DNA from: CAVPGH01 sp046726955 | GTDB lineage: Bacteria; Acidobacteriota; Vicinamibacteria; Fen-336 | Assembly (NCBI GenBank): GCA_046726955.1 | Contig: JBKPBQ010000446.1 | Coordinates: 1-17,505 of the forward strand | DNA: 17,505 nucleotides | Direction of reading: 5' to 3' | In this document: piece after piece, positions 1-6,530 of the stretch | How positions within the stretch are numbered: the first letter of the stretch is position 1 | How the letters are laid out: the number at the start of each line of letters is the position of its first letter | Translations under genes and position numbers: made by a program | Notes under the pieces: generated by a model | The model's database searches: none | Seen by the model: only the letters and a program-made list of their open reading frames with translations | What the model was told of the DNA's origin: nothing

Positions 1-121
1 GGTAGGCGCCGCGGTTGCCCACGGTCGCGGCCAGGTCCCGAAGCCCGGTCTCGCGGATGTAGTCGCCGTAGGTGTCGGCGAGCCAGGCCTTGGTGAAGCC
101 GTCCCAGCTCCGCGCGATCAT
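1..121 (-). CDS. Antibiotic-biosynthesis-monooxygenase-like (ABM-fold) protein, N-terminal fragment
   Basis: Read on the minus strand from ATG at 121, the first 40 codons are open to the window edge. They begin MIARSWDGF and contain DTYGDYIRETG followed by TVGNRGAY. This layout (MI.R.W.G, a short helix with Y..Y...TG, then PGNRG or TVGNRG) is what small ABM-domain proteins show at their N-terminus. Many are dimeric ferredoxin-like proteins of unknown substrate; some are quinone monooxygenases or haem-degrading enzymes. A strong ribosome binding site, AGGAGG, lies four bases before the ATG (126-131 on the plus strand). The gene is divergent from the CGNR regulator at 219-872, so it is the likely target of that regulator. 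The catalytic part lies outside the window and the exact activity cannot be named. Confidence 0.72.
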   Translation of the reverse strand, partial: MIARSWDGFTKAWLADTYGDYIRETGLRDLAATVGNRGAY

Positions 122-130
122 GCTCCCTCC

Positions 131-212
131 TCGTAACCCCCATGCTGCCTTTGACTGGTTACGAACCTATCGCCTCCCTCGTAACCTGTCAAGACTCTCG
201 ATCGGGTTACGA
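131..212. promoter_or_regulatory. Four-box symmetrical operator between divergent genes
   Basis: Four copies of one hexamer occur in alternating orientation: GTAACC at 133-138, GGTTAC at 157-162, GTAACC at 181-186 and GGTTAC at 205-210. Successive boxes start exactly 24 bases apart. The inner pair extends to 14-bp arms (151-164 against 179-192, 13 of 14 complementary) and the outer pair to 9-bp perfect arms (131-139 against 204-212). Both pairs share the same dyad centre, near 171.5. The array fills the gap between the ABM-like gene and the CGNR regulator and covers the minus-strand promoter. The likeliest reading is an operator for the CGNR protein or another dimeric or tetrameric repressor. 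The pattern is directly visible; which protein binds it is inferred. Confidence 0.75.
164..192 (-). promoter_or_regulatory. Sigma-70-type promoter for the ABM-like gene
   Basis: On the minus strand a perfect TTGACA (-35, bases 192-187) is followed after 17 bases by TAGGTT (-10, bases 169-164), which matches the consensus -10 at three of six positions. The predicted start near 157 leaves a leader of about 36 bases before the ATG at 121. One GTAACC box sits in the spacer directly after the -35, and the next box overlaps the predicted start site. Binding there should repress transcription. Confidence 0.5.
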
Positions 213-218
213 TGGGCA

Positions 219-872
219 ATGCTGCCCGAAGCCGCCGGCTCCCCCGCGGGACGGATGAAGCTCGTCGGCGGCGATCCCGCGATCGACTTCGTGAACACCG
301 TCGGCGGACGGGTGCGGGGGGGACGCGGTGACCGAACGCGTGTGAAAGACGACAAGCTCTCGTCCTACGCCGATCTCGTAGCGTTCGCCCTTCACCGGGG
401 GCTCGTGGACGACGGGGCGGGCCGGGACCTCCTCCGCCACGGCCGGGCCCGTCCCCGCGAAGCGCGCATGGCACTCGAGCGCGCCCTCGTCTTCCGCGAG
501 GCGCTTCACCGGACGATCCGCGCGCTCGGCGCGTCCCGGCGTCCCTCGCCCACCGACCTCGACATTGTGAACGCCGAAATCCTGGAAGCCCGGAATCGGG
601 AGAGCCTCGCCTCGCGAAGCGGCGTCCTGCGCTGGGAGTGGCGCGATCCCGCGGCGGCGCTCGAGTCGCCGCTCTGGCCGGTGGGGCGCGCCGCGGCCCT
701 GCTCCTCACCTCCGGCGAGACGCGACGCGTGCGCCAGTGTGACGGCGAGGGCTGCGGCTGGCTCTTCCTCGACCGCAGCCGGAGCCGCAGGCGGCGGTGG
801 TGCACGATGGAGGATTGCGGGAACCTCGCCAAGGTGCGGCGCTTCAGGCGCCGCCATGGCAGCGGAAGATGA
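219..872 (+). CDS. ABATE/CGNR zinc-finger transcriptional regulator
   Basis: The protein of 217 residues has the two parts of the CGNR family. The N-terminal ABATE (DUF1470) domain opens with KLVGGDPAIDFVNTV. The C-terminal zinc-finger region, about residues 168-212, has C....C followed by WCTMEDCGNLAKVRRFRRRH, which includes the family-naming CGN(R/L)-K.R.F pattern. Members are thought to be DNA-binding regulators, often of neighbouring stress or catabolic genes. I chose ATG 219 because it leaves a normal short lead before the conserved KLVGG. ATG 255 is possible, while in-frame starts further up (72, 120) would run through the operator and the divergent gene. No clear Shine-Dalgarno precedes 219. 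TACGAT at 208-213 could serve as a -10 and give an almost leaderless transcript, but this is speculative. The operator next to it suggests autoregulation and control of the divergent ABM-like gene. Confidence 0.82.
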   Translation: MLPEAAGSPAGRMKLVGGDPAIDFVNTVGGRVRGGRGDRTRVKDDKLSSYADLVAFALHRGLVDDGAGRDLLRHGRARPREARMALERALVFREALHRTIRALGASRRPSPTDLDIVNAEILEARNRESLASRSGVLRWEWRDPAAALESPLWPVGRAAALLLTSGETRRVRQCDGEGCGWLFLDRSRSRRRRWCTMEDCGNLAKVRRFRRRHGSGR

Positions 873-874
873 GA

Positions 875-904
875 GGCCGCCCGCGCCTCTCGGCGCGGGC
901 GGCC
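875..904. terminator. Perfect 13-bp GC hairpin between convergent genes
   Basis: GGCCGCCCGCGCC at 875-887 pairs perfectly with 892-904 across a four-base loop, starting two bases after the regulator stop codon. No T-run follows on either strand, so it is not a classical intrinsic terminator. It may act as a two-way transcription barrier or protect RNA 3' ends between the convergent genes ending at 872 and 956. Confidence 0.5.
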
Positions 905-955
905 CCGTACACAGGGTGCTCTGCTTTCCTCGGTTCCTGGCCTCCCCCGAGCCGG

Positions 956-1747
956 CTAGCGGATCCGGTTGTTGCGGTACTCCTGGCTCTGGCGAAGGTC
1001 GCGCTCCACGTCCTGCTGGGTCCAGTTGTCGCGAAGCACCCGGTCCACGTAGCCGCGCGCGTTCGCGTCCGGCTCCCGGTTGAGGACGTTCAGGTAGGCG
1101 CGGCGGACGACGTCTTCCGCGCGCTGCTGCGTCGTACCGTATCGTCCGCCGTAGTAGGAGTCGGAAGCCCGCTCCTTGTACTCGGTGCTCCGCCGGATGT
1201 GCTCGCGCACCTGCGCCTCGCTCCACCCGTCGTCGAGGATGTGGCTGCGATAGGTCTGAAGACCCTCGGCGTCCGGCTCGCGGCCGAGCATGTCCTCGTA
1301 GGCCCGCTGGACGATCCGGTCCGCGCGGTCCGCGTAGCGGCCGGTGCGGCCCGAGCCGCCGTAATAGCCGTCGTCGCGGTAGCCCGAGTAGGTCCGCCGG
1401 ACCTGGACCGACGAGATGCGGTCGTTCCAGTTCCCCTGGCGCAAGTTCGGCACGTCGTAGTCGAACCGCGTCGCGCTGCCCTGGTAGGAGTAGTCCCGGA
1501 AGACGGTCACGTCGGCGTCACCGAACACCCTGATCGAAGAGATGCGGTCGTTCATGTCGTTGGGCAGGGAGTCGAGACTCTGGCCGCTGCGGACGCAGAA
1601 GTAGTTCCCGCCGTAGTCCGCGTCCTCGTAGAAGCACGCGCCGTTGCGAGGCTCCGCTTCGCGGCCCCACCGTTGGGCCACCACCGTCGAAGAAGCGGCG
1701 AGCAGCCCGCCACTCGCGATGAGCACGTAGACCTTTCGGCCGACCAT
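956..1747 (-). CDS. Secreted beta/gamma-crystallin-like protein with two DUF4214-like helical repeats
   Basis: This 263-residue protein starts with a Sec signal peptide (VYVLIASGGLLAASSTVVAQ, about residues 6-25). Next comes a two-motif beta/gamma-crystallin or peptidase-inhibitor-I36-like domain at about 38-117. It is recognised by CFYEDADYGGNYFCV, the Greek-key D/N-D-R-I-S-S-I/V pattern occurring twice (MNDRISSIRVF and WNDRISSVQV), and a pair of close cysteines. After a Tyr/Gly-rich linker there are two helical repeats, about 142-190 and 208-258, each with AY..(M/V)L.REPDA..(L/R)..Y and ending in (S/Q)xEY, like DUF4214. Crystallin motifs often bind calcium through the N/D-x-S-S pattern. DUF4214 repeats occur in extracellular and surface proteins. 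An AAAGGAG ribosome site lies 8 bases before ATG 1747. The exact role is unknown. The sigma-54 promoter upstream suggests controlled, perhaps stress- or surface-related, expression. Confidence 0.85.
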   Translation of the reverse strand: MVGRKVYVLIASGGLLAASSTVVAQRWGREAEPRNGACFYEDADYGGNYFCVRSGQSLDSLPNDMNDRISSIRVFGDADVTVFRDYSYQGSATRFDYDVPNLRQGNWNDRISSVQVRRTYSGYRDDGYYGGSGRTGRYADRADRIVQRAYEDMLGREPDAEGLQTYRSHILDDGWSEAQVREHIRRSTEYKERASDSYYGGRYGTTQQRAEDVVRRAYLNVLNREPDANARGYVDRVLRDNWTQQDVERDLRQSQEYRNNRIR

Positions 1748-1808
1748 ACGGGTCGCTCCTTTCGCCGGGATTCACGATCCGGCCGTTCGTCCCCCCGCCT
1801 GGTCTTTG

Positions 1809-1824
1809 TGCAACATCCAGGCCA
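1809..1824 (-). promoter_or_regulatory. Sigma-54 (-24/-12) promoter for the crystallin-like gene
   Basis: Reading 1824 to 1809 on the minus strand gives TGGCCTGGATGTTGCA. This fits the sigma-54 consensus TGGCAYG-N4-TTGCW at every key position: GG at -24, GC at -12 with exactly ten bases between, and TTGCA intact. Only the A after TGGC is replaced, by C. The predicted start near 1798 gives a 50-base leader with a ribosome site before ATG 1747. The spacing, orientation and place in a non-coding gap make chance less likely. No enhancer-binding activator gene is in the window. Confidence 0.62.
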
Positions 1825-1909
1825 CTCGCATATGCCCTTGCCCTCGAATGGGATGCTTCGGAGGGCAGTGTGTTTTGTTCCGATGGGTTTCCCGACTGGG
1901 GAGGGCGGC

Positions 1910-1949
1910 AAAAAAGGAGGCCGCCCGGGGCTCGTGGCACGGGCGGCCT
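1910..1949 (-). terminator. Intrinsic terminator of the propeller-cytochrome gene
   Basis: On the minus strand a 10-bp perfect stem (1949-1940 with 1927-1918, loop of 12) is followed by CCT and then six T residues (plus-strand A-run 1910-1915). It begins 27 bases past the stop codon at 1976, so it ends transcription of that gene and insulates the sigma-54-driven gene downstream. Confidence 0.85.
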
Positions 1950-1975
1950 CGTCCGAGAAGGGTGCCGGAACGCGG

Positions 1976-4900
1976 CTACGGGAACGTCGGCGTCGTCTGG
2001 TCGATCGATCGCAGGAAGTGGATGAGGTCCGCGCGCTGCGCGGGATCGGCGACGAAGTGGTGCCGTACCCCCCCGTTGGTGTCGTGCGATCCGTCCAGCA
2101 CCTGGTCGAGCGTCTGGGCGAGGCCGCTGTAAAAGTACGGCGCCGTCTCGTGGACGCTCAGCACGGACGGGATGTTGAAGCCGTTCGCGCCCAGCGGTGG
2201 TATGGCCTGGCTGATGTCGGCGGCGTTGAAGCGGAGCTCGTTCGTGCGCCCGCCCCCGAGCGTGAACGTTCCCACGTTGATGAGGACGTTCGGCCCCTGG
2301 CTCGCCGACTGGCGCAGCTCGGCGCCGATGACCCTCTCGTTGCCGAGGCCCAGCCCGACGTCCGGCGACGGCGGCGGGGCATAGTCCACCCGCGAGCGCG
2401 TCCACTTCGGACCGCCGTGGCACGTCGCGCAGCTGAACCCGGGAACCACGAGACCGACCTGGCCGAACAGCTGCCGGCCGTGCACCGGACCGGGGCCGTT
2501 CGCGTCCTCCGGCGTGCGGCTCGAGCGTACGTTGAACGCGATGAACGCGGCGATCGCGTCCTGGCGCGCGTCGCGGGAGCCGCTGCGCGCGGGCAGGAAG
2601 TTCGTCACCCCCGGCGGATTCGAGAGCTGCAGCTCGCGGCGCGCGGCCGAGAGGTTGGCCCGAGTGACCCAGGCCCCGCTCGGCGTCCCGGGCGGCCCCG
2701 CGACGAGGCCGTTCACGCCGACGGTGTATTCGAGGACGGTCGTCTGGTCGGCCCCCGCGGCGTCGGTCCCGCCCACGACGTAGATCTGGTTGCCACTCAG
2801 CGACCCGGCGATGCCGAAGCGGGCGCGCGCCCCGGGCAGCGGCGTGTGGGGTGTCGCGACGACCGCCACTCCCTGGGCCTGGTACTCCTCGACGGCATCG
2901 AGCACGATGCCGCCGGCATCCTGTCCGCCGATCACGAAGACGCGCGACGAGACGCCGCGCAGGACGCCGGCCGCGCCGTGGTTCCGGCGGAGCGTCAGCC
3001 CCACGGGGCTGAACGTGGCCCAGGCTCCCGCGCCCGCGGGATCGGCCTGGAATCGCTGGACGGGGTTCGGGTTGGCGACCGAGGGCGCGCCCTCGGAGCC
3101 GGTGTTGCCGGAGACCACGTGGATGAGCTCGCGCGGCTCCGCGGTGTTGATCCCGCCCGCGACGGCGATGCCGAACTGCGCGACCGCCGTGGGCAGCGCC
3201 GCCACCGTACGCCAGGTGTTGGCGGCCGGGTTGTACTCCTGCACGAGGGGCACGGGAAGCGCCGCGGGCGACGTGCTGGCGTAGCCGCCCACCGCGTAGA
3301 TCCGGGGCCCCTGCCTCGTCTTGACCGCGGCCGCCCCGAGCGAGTGGCGCAGGGTGAACCCGATGGAGTTTCTCGGGACGATCGTGTTCGTGCGCGGGTT
3401 GAGCTCGAGCACTGCCGTGCCCGCGCCCACGAGCGCCCCCGCGCCCGCGCCTGAGCGGCCTCCGATCACGAAGACGCGGTCGTCGGAGAGAGTGGCGACG
3501 GCGAAGTCGCGGCGGGCTCCGAGGAGGGCCGGCAGCGATCCACCGCCGGCGAGGTCGTTCGTGGTGCCCACTGCTCCGGTCGCCTGCTGGAACTGCTCGA
3601 TGAGGGCGGTGTCGGCCGGCCCGGCTCCGCTCGCCCCGCCGATCGCCAGGAACAGGCGGTCGTCGTCGATGAGCCCGCGCCCGCCGAACACGCCGCGCGT
3701 GTTGAGCTCGAAGTCCTGGTTCTCGTCGCGCACCGCGCTCCAGTTGAGGATGCGCTGGTCGCGGAAGTCGACCTTGCTGAACATGCCGTCGAGCGGGATC
3801 GTCTGGCGCGGTCCGGCCTCGAACATCCAGGTCGCGTTGTCGCTGCGCCCGCCGGGATGGCAGACGATGCAGGCTCCCCACGCTTCCTGGGACATCCGGC
3901 CCTGCGGACCGCGGCCCGTGTAGAAGAGCTCCTCCCCGAGGTGGACGAAGGCCGCGAGCGTTCCGTCCGTGGGCAGGTCGGACGCGCGGGCCGTTCCGGC
4001 GATGGCGGGCGCCGTCGGGTTCGAGATGTTCACGACGGTGATCGACCGGCTGACGAAGTTGAAGACGTAGGCGCGGTCTCCCGTGCTGTTGATGGCGAGG
4101 CCCCGCGGAGCCTTGCCCTGGATCTCGGTGCCGGTGGTCGCTTGCAGGTCGACGCGCACGATCGCGCTCGGTCCGGCCACGAGGGGCGCGCTGATCGTGG
4201 GGACGCCGCTCCCGCCGACCACGACGCGAACGAGGACGTCAGACTGCTGGACGGCGATCCAGGCGTCGGAGCCGTTGGGCCTGAAGGCCATGGCCACGGG
4301 GTTCGTGAAGAACAGCCGCGGCGCGGGTGTCGTGGCGAGGTTCACGCCCTGGTCCAGGTTGAGGGGCGCCGTCCGGCGGACGGTGGGGTCGGTCTGTCCC
4401 GCTACGAGCTCCAGCCGGGTCGCGGTGCTGAACACCGAAACCATCCCCTGCGCGTTCGAGTTGAAGCGGAAGGGGCCGTTCGGCGAGGCACCGGTGCCTA
4501 CGAGGTAGGCGCGCGCCTGCACCGGGTGGATCGCCACGGCGGCGAGCTGGTTCGGGTAGCAGCCGGTCGCGGTGTTGAAGGTCTGGGGATTGGTGGAGGG
4601 GACAGCGGGGACCTGCCCCGGTCCGGGCGCGAGGCGGCCGTTCGAGTTGAAGCCGGTGCTCGTGATCGGCCGGAGGACGATCGGGTTCGGCGCGCCGAGG
4701 GGCGCGTTGGTCGCGGCCGAGATCGCGACGACGCGTCCCTCCCGCTCGTCGTCCTCGCCCTCTTGCGTGGCCGTCTTCCCCGGCCGGAGCTGGCCGAAGA
4801 AGAGCGCGACGAAGACCGTCTCGTCGGTGTCGCTCGTATCGCCGTCGTTCGTGATGCCGATCGCGCGCGGGGCGGTTCCATAGGGGCTCAGGTCGATGGT

Positions 4901-5446
4901 GGCCAGCTTCTTGGGAGCGGCCTTGGTCGCGTCGAAGACCATGAGGTTGTTCGAAGCCGAGTTGGCCACGTAGAGGCGCGTGCCGTTGGGCGAGACGGCC
5001 ACGGCCTGTGGCTCGGCCCCGGCGCCGACGGTCGCGGAGACCGAGTAGATGTTGGGACTCTTGAGCCGCACGACGGAGATCGTCCCGTCCAGCGCGTTCG
5101 TGACGTACGCCCGATCGCCTTCCGGGGAGATGGCGACGCTGCTGGGATCACGCCCGACGGCCACCTCGGCCAGCTTGTCCGGCTGGTCGGTGGTCACGTC
5201 GAAGACGGTGACGCTGTTGCTCTCCGGATTGACGTTCACGAGGGTGTTGTCGTCGCTCGCCAGCGCCACCGGGCTCGACTGCCGCGGCCCGAACGACGTC
5301 GCGCCCGCGGTCACCAGTCGCCCCCGACGCGCCGTGTCGTCGACCGCTTCCCTTCTCGAGGCCAGGAAGCTCGTGGGCGCGAACGGAACCGCCGCTCCCG
5401 CCAGGCCGATCGCGGCGGCCAGCCAATGGATTCGTCGAAACTTCAT
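1976..5446 (-). CDS. Secreted YVTN beta-propeller / di-haem cytochrome c protein with inserted Kelch propeller
   Basis: At 1156 residues this is the largest gene here. Order of parts: signal peptide (about 1-29, WLAAAIGLAGAAVPFAP); a YVTN-type beta-propeller over roughly 60-480, with repeats such as VAISPEGDRAYVTNALDGT and AVSPNGTRLYVANSASN; a first haem c motif CIVCH at 526-530, followed by the usual ..GPRQTIPLDG..S.VDFRDQR..NWSA; a Kelch-like propeller at about 600-905 (repeated VFVIGG, IYAVGG, IYVVGG blades); a second haem c motif CATCH at 1006-1010; and an end resembling MauG or di-haem cytochrome c peroxidases (ETAPYFYSGLAQTLDQVLDG, then DLIHFLRSID). Propeller-cytochrome fusions of this kind are known in environmental bacteria; substrates are mostly unknown. 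It probably acts in the periplasm or on the surface in electron transfer or peroxidase-like oxidation. ATG 5446 is chosen for the signal peptide; TTG 5467 is in frame upstream, and the only ribosome-site candidate is the G-run between them. The gene follows 5606-6259 on the same strand and may be co-transcribed with it. Confidence 0.88.
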   Translation of the reverse strand: MKFRRIHWLAAAIGLAGAAVPFAPTSFLASRREAVDDTARRGRLVTAGATSFGPRQSSPVALASDDNTLVNVNPESNSVTVFDVTTDQPDKLAEVAVGRDPSSVAISPEGDRAYVTNALDGTISVVRLKSPNIYSVSATVGAGAEPQAVAVSPNGTRLYVANSASNNLMVFDATKAAPKKLATIDLSPYGTAPRAIGITNDGDTSDTDETVFVALFFGQLRPGKTATQEGEDDEREGRVVAISAATNAPLGAPNPIVLRPITSTGFNSNGRLAPGPGQVPAVPSTNPQTFNTATGCYPNQLAAVAIHPVQARAYLVGTGASPNGPFRFNSNAQGMVSVFSTATRLELVAGQTDPTVRRTAPLNLDQGVNLATTPAPRLFFTNPVAMAFRPNGSDAWIAVQQSDVLVRVVVGGSGVPTISAPLVAGPSAIVRVDLQATTGTEIQGKAPRGLAINSTGDRAYVFNFVSRSITVVNISNPTAPAIAGTARASDLPTDGTLAAFVHLGEELFYTGRGPQGRMSQEAWGACIVCHPGGRSDNATWMFEAGPRQTIPLDGMFSKVDFRDQRILNWSAVRDENQDFELNTRGVFGGRGLIDDDRLFLAIGGASGAGPADTALIEQFQQATGAVGTTNDLAGGGSLPALLGARRDFAVATLSDDRVFVIGGRSGAGAGALVGAGTAVLELNPRTNTIVPRNSIGFTLRHSLGAAAVKTRQGPRIYAVGGYASTSPAALPVPLVQEYNPAANTWRTVAALPTAVAQFGIAVAGGINTAEPRELIHVVSGNTGSEGAPSVANPNPVQRFQADPAGAGAWATFSPVGLTLRRNHGAAGVLRGVSSRVFVIGGQDAGGIVLDAVEEYQAQGVAVVATPHTPLPGARARFGIAGSLSGNQIYVVGGTDAAGADQTTVLEYTVGVNGLVAGPPGTPSGAWVTRANLSAARRELQLSNPPGVTNFLPARSGSRDARQDAIAAFIAFNVRSSRTPEDANGPGPVHGRQLFGQVGLVVPGFSCATCHGGPKWTRSRVDYAPPPSPDVGLGLGNERVIGAELRQSASQGPNVLINVGTFTLGGGRTNELRFNAADISQAIPPLGANGFNIPSVLSVHETAPYFYSGLAQTLDQVLDGSHDTNGGVRHHFVADPAQRADLIHFLRSIDQTTPTFP

Positions 5447-5483
5447 AGTGCGCACCGAACCCCCCAAGATTTCTTCGAGCGCT

Positions 5484-5499
5484 CCCGGGGCGTCCCGGG
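5484..5499 (-). other. Small GC hairpin in the 159-base gap before the propeller-cytochrome gene
   Basis: The gap 5447-5605 between the two minus-strand genes holds CCCGGG at 5484-5489 and again at 5494-5499, a self-complementary pair with a four-base loop, about 40 bases before ATG 5446. No T-run follows it, so it is not an obvious terminator. It could be a leader or RNA-processing hairpin. I see no convincing promoter in this gap, which leaves read-through from the upstream gene as the simple assumption. Confidence 0.3.
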
Positions 5500-5605
5500 C
5501 TCGCCGTTCGAACCAATCGACAAGACTTCGTACGCCAAGAGAATTTCACGCCCGGCAACTGGCTCCGTTCGAGTACGAGCGACCGCATCCGCTTCCGACG
5601 GCCGC

Positions 5606-6259
5606 CTAGGGCGAGGTTTGCGTGATGAAGCCGACCTGCGAGTTCGCCGTGGAGTTGAAGGCGAGAGCTCCTCGGCACCGCCGTCCGCCGTCGTAGGCGA
5701 GCTCGACGACGGTGCGATTCATCTGCAGGACGCTCGCCCCGAAGTTCGGGTTGTCGTAGGTATCGGGGTCCATGTTGAACGACGCGCCCTGCAGCGTTCC
5801 GAATCCGCTGAAGCTGAGGACGGCGGGCCCGAGGCCGCCGCCGTTGGCCGGGTACTCGACCGTGAGCGTGCCTCCCGAGGGAGGCGTGGGGTCGAAGATG
5901 GACTCGATGATCAGCGACTGCGCGCCCAGGGCGAGGAACGGATCGATGGTCGCGAAGCCGATGTCGCCGCTGCCCAGGTTCAGTATCGACAAGCGGATGT
6001 CGGGGCTGGCGGCGGGGCCGGGAATGACGGCGATCGCGCACAGGTCTCCGGGCGCGTCGGTGCTCTCTGCGATCGCGGCGGCGACCTCCGGCTGTGTCAT
6101 CACCTCGTCGAGGATCTGCCTCGCCGCTGCCTCGGCCCGAGCTTTGTCCACGGCGCGCCGGTTGGCGTCGCGCGCCGGCGATCGGCCGATCTCTGCCGCG
6201 ATCGGCGTCGAGAGGGCGAGCCCCCACGCCAGGACGAACAATGGCGCACGCTTCAGCAT
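5606..6259 (-). CDS. Exported protein of unknown function
   Basis: I do not recognise this 217-residue protein. It starts with a clear signal peptide (APLFVLAWGLALSTPIAA, residues 5-22), so it is exported. A charged helical stretch rich in Ala, Arg and Glu follows (about 25-68), then a region of predicted beta strands (LCAIAVIPG, IRLSILNLG, GTLTVEYPA, AVLSFSGFG) that could form a beta-sandwich. Two cysteines, in DLCAIAV and GGRRCRGAL, could form a disulphide. The start is secure: AGGAGGAGG ends three bases before ATG 6259. It is divergent from the sigma factor at 6531 and upstream of the propeller-cytochrome gene, so it may be a partner of the latter or a target of the former; both are inferences. 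Confidence 0.75.
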   Translation of the reverse strand: MLKRAPLFVLAWGLALSTPIAAEIGRSPARDANRRAVDKARAEAAARQILDEVMTQPEVAAAIAESTDAPGDLCAIAVIPGPAASPDIRLSILNLGSGDIGFATIDPFLALGAQSLIIESIFDPTPPSGGTLTVEYPANGGGLGPAVLSFSGFGTLQGASFNMDPDTYDNPNFGASVLQMNRTVVELAYDGGRRCRGALAFNSTANSQVGFITQTSP

Positions 6260-6359
6260 GTACCTCCTCCTCTTGGTGTCCGCCGCGGTCTCGTCCGCCG
6301 CTCGCCGGGCGACGGTGCTGATGCGTGCGGATGTGTCTCGTCTCTCTTCTTTGGTTTCT

Positions 6360-6386
6360 GGGTCCGACTGTGATTACTTCCGACCC
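6360..6386. promoter_or_regulatory. Inverted repeat in the sigma-factor / exported-protein divergent region
   Basis: The 271-base gap 6260-6530 contains a small AT-richer island. In it GGGTCCGA (6360-6367) and TCCGACCC (6379-6386) form inverted 8-bp arms, 7 of 8 complementary, around an 11-base AT-rich centre. It lies about 100 bases upstream of the exported-protein ATG and about 145 bases upstream of the sigma-factor ATG. This is a reasonable regulator site or part of an ECF-type promoter. A TAGGAT -10-like hexamer (6479-6484) faces the sigma gene but has no matching -35. Nothing else is clear in the gap. Confidence 0.35.
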
Positions 6387-6530
6387 AATAAAGACGTTTG
6401 GCGCGCGCGCAATGTGATATTCTTTTCGCGGTTTTCCCTCCCTCGACCTTCGAGCCGAGCCTGCGCGTTCGGCCTCGGTAGGATTTACAGGTCCTCACCG
6501 GGATCTTCCGTCCCTCGTTCGGGAGCTCCG

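Noticed and set aside
797..3454. Very long plus-strand open frame (885 codons)
   Set aside because: It is antisense to the crystallin-like and propeller-cytochrome genes, has an Arg/Val/Asp-biased composition without motifs, and crosses a clear terminator and promoter. It is a high-GC shadow frame.
3857..6373. Long plus-strand open frame (838 codons) opposite the propeller-cytochrome gene
   Set aside because: It has no recognisable domain, its composition is that of a shadow frame, and the minus strand carries an obvious multi-domain protein.
5772..6530. N-terminal extension of the sigma factor in the same open frame
   Set aside because: It is antisense to the exported-protein gene and the divergent promoter region. 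Homology to sigma factors begins only after 6531.
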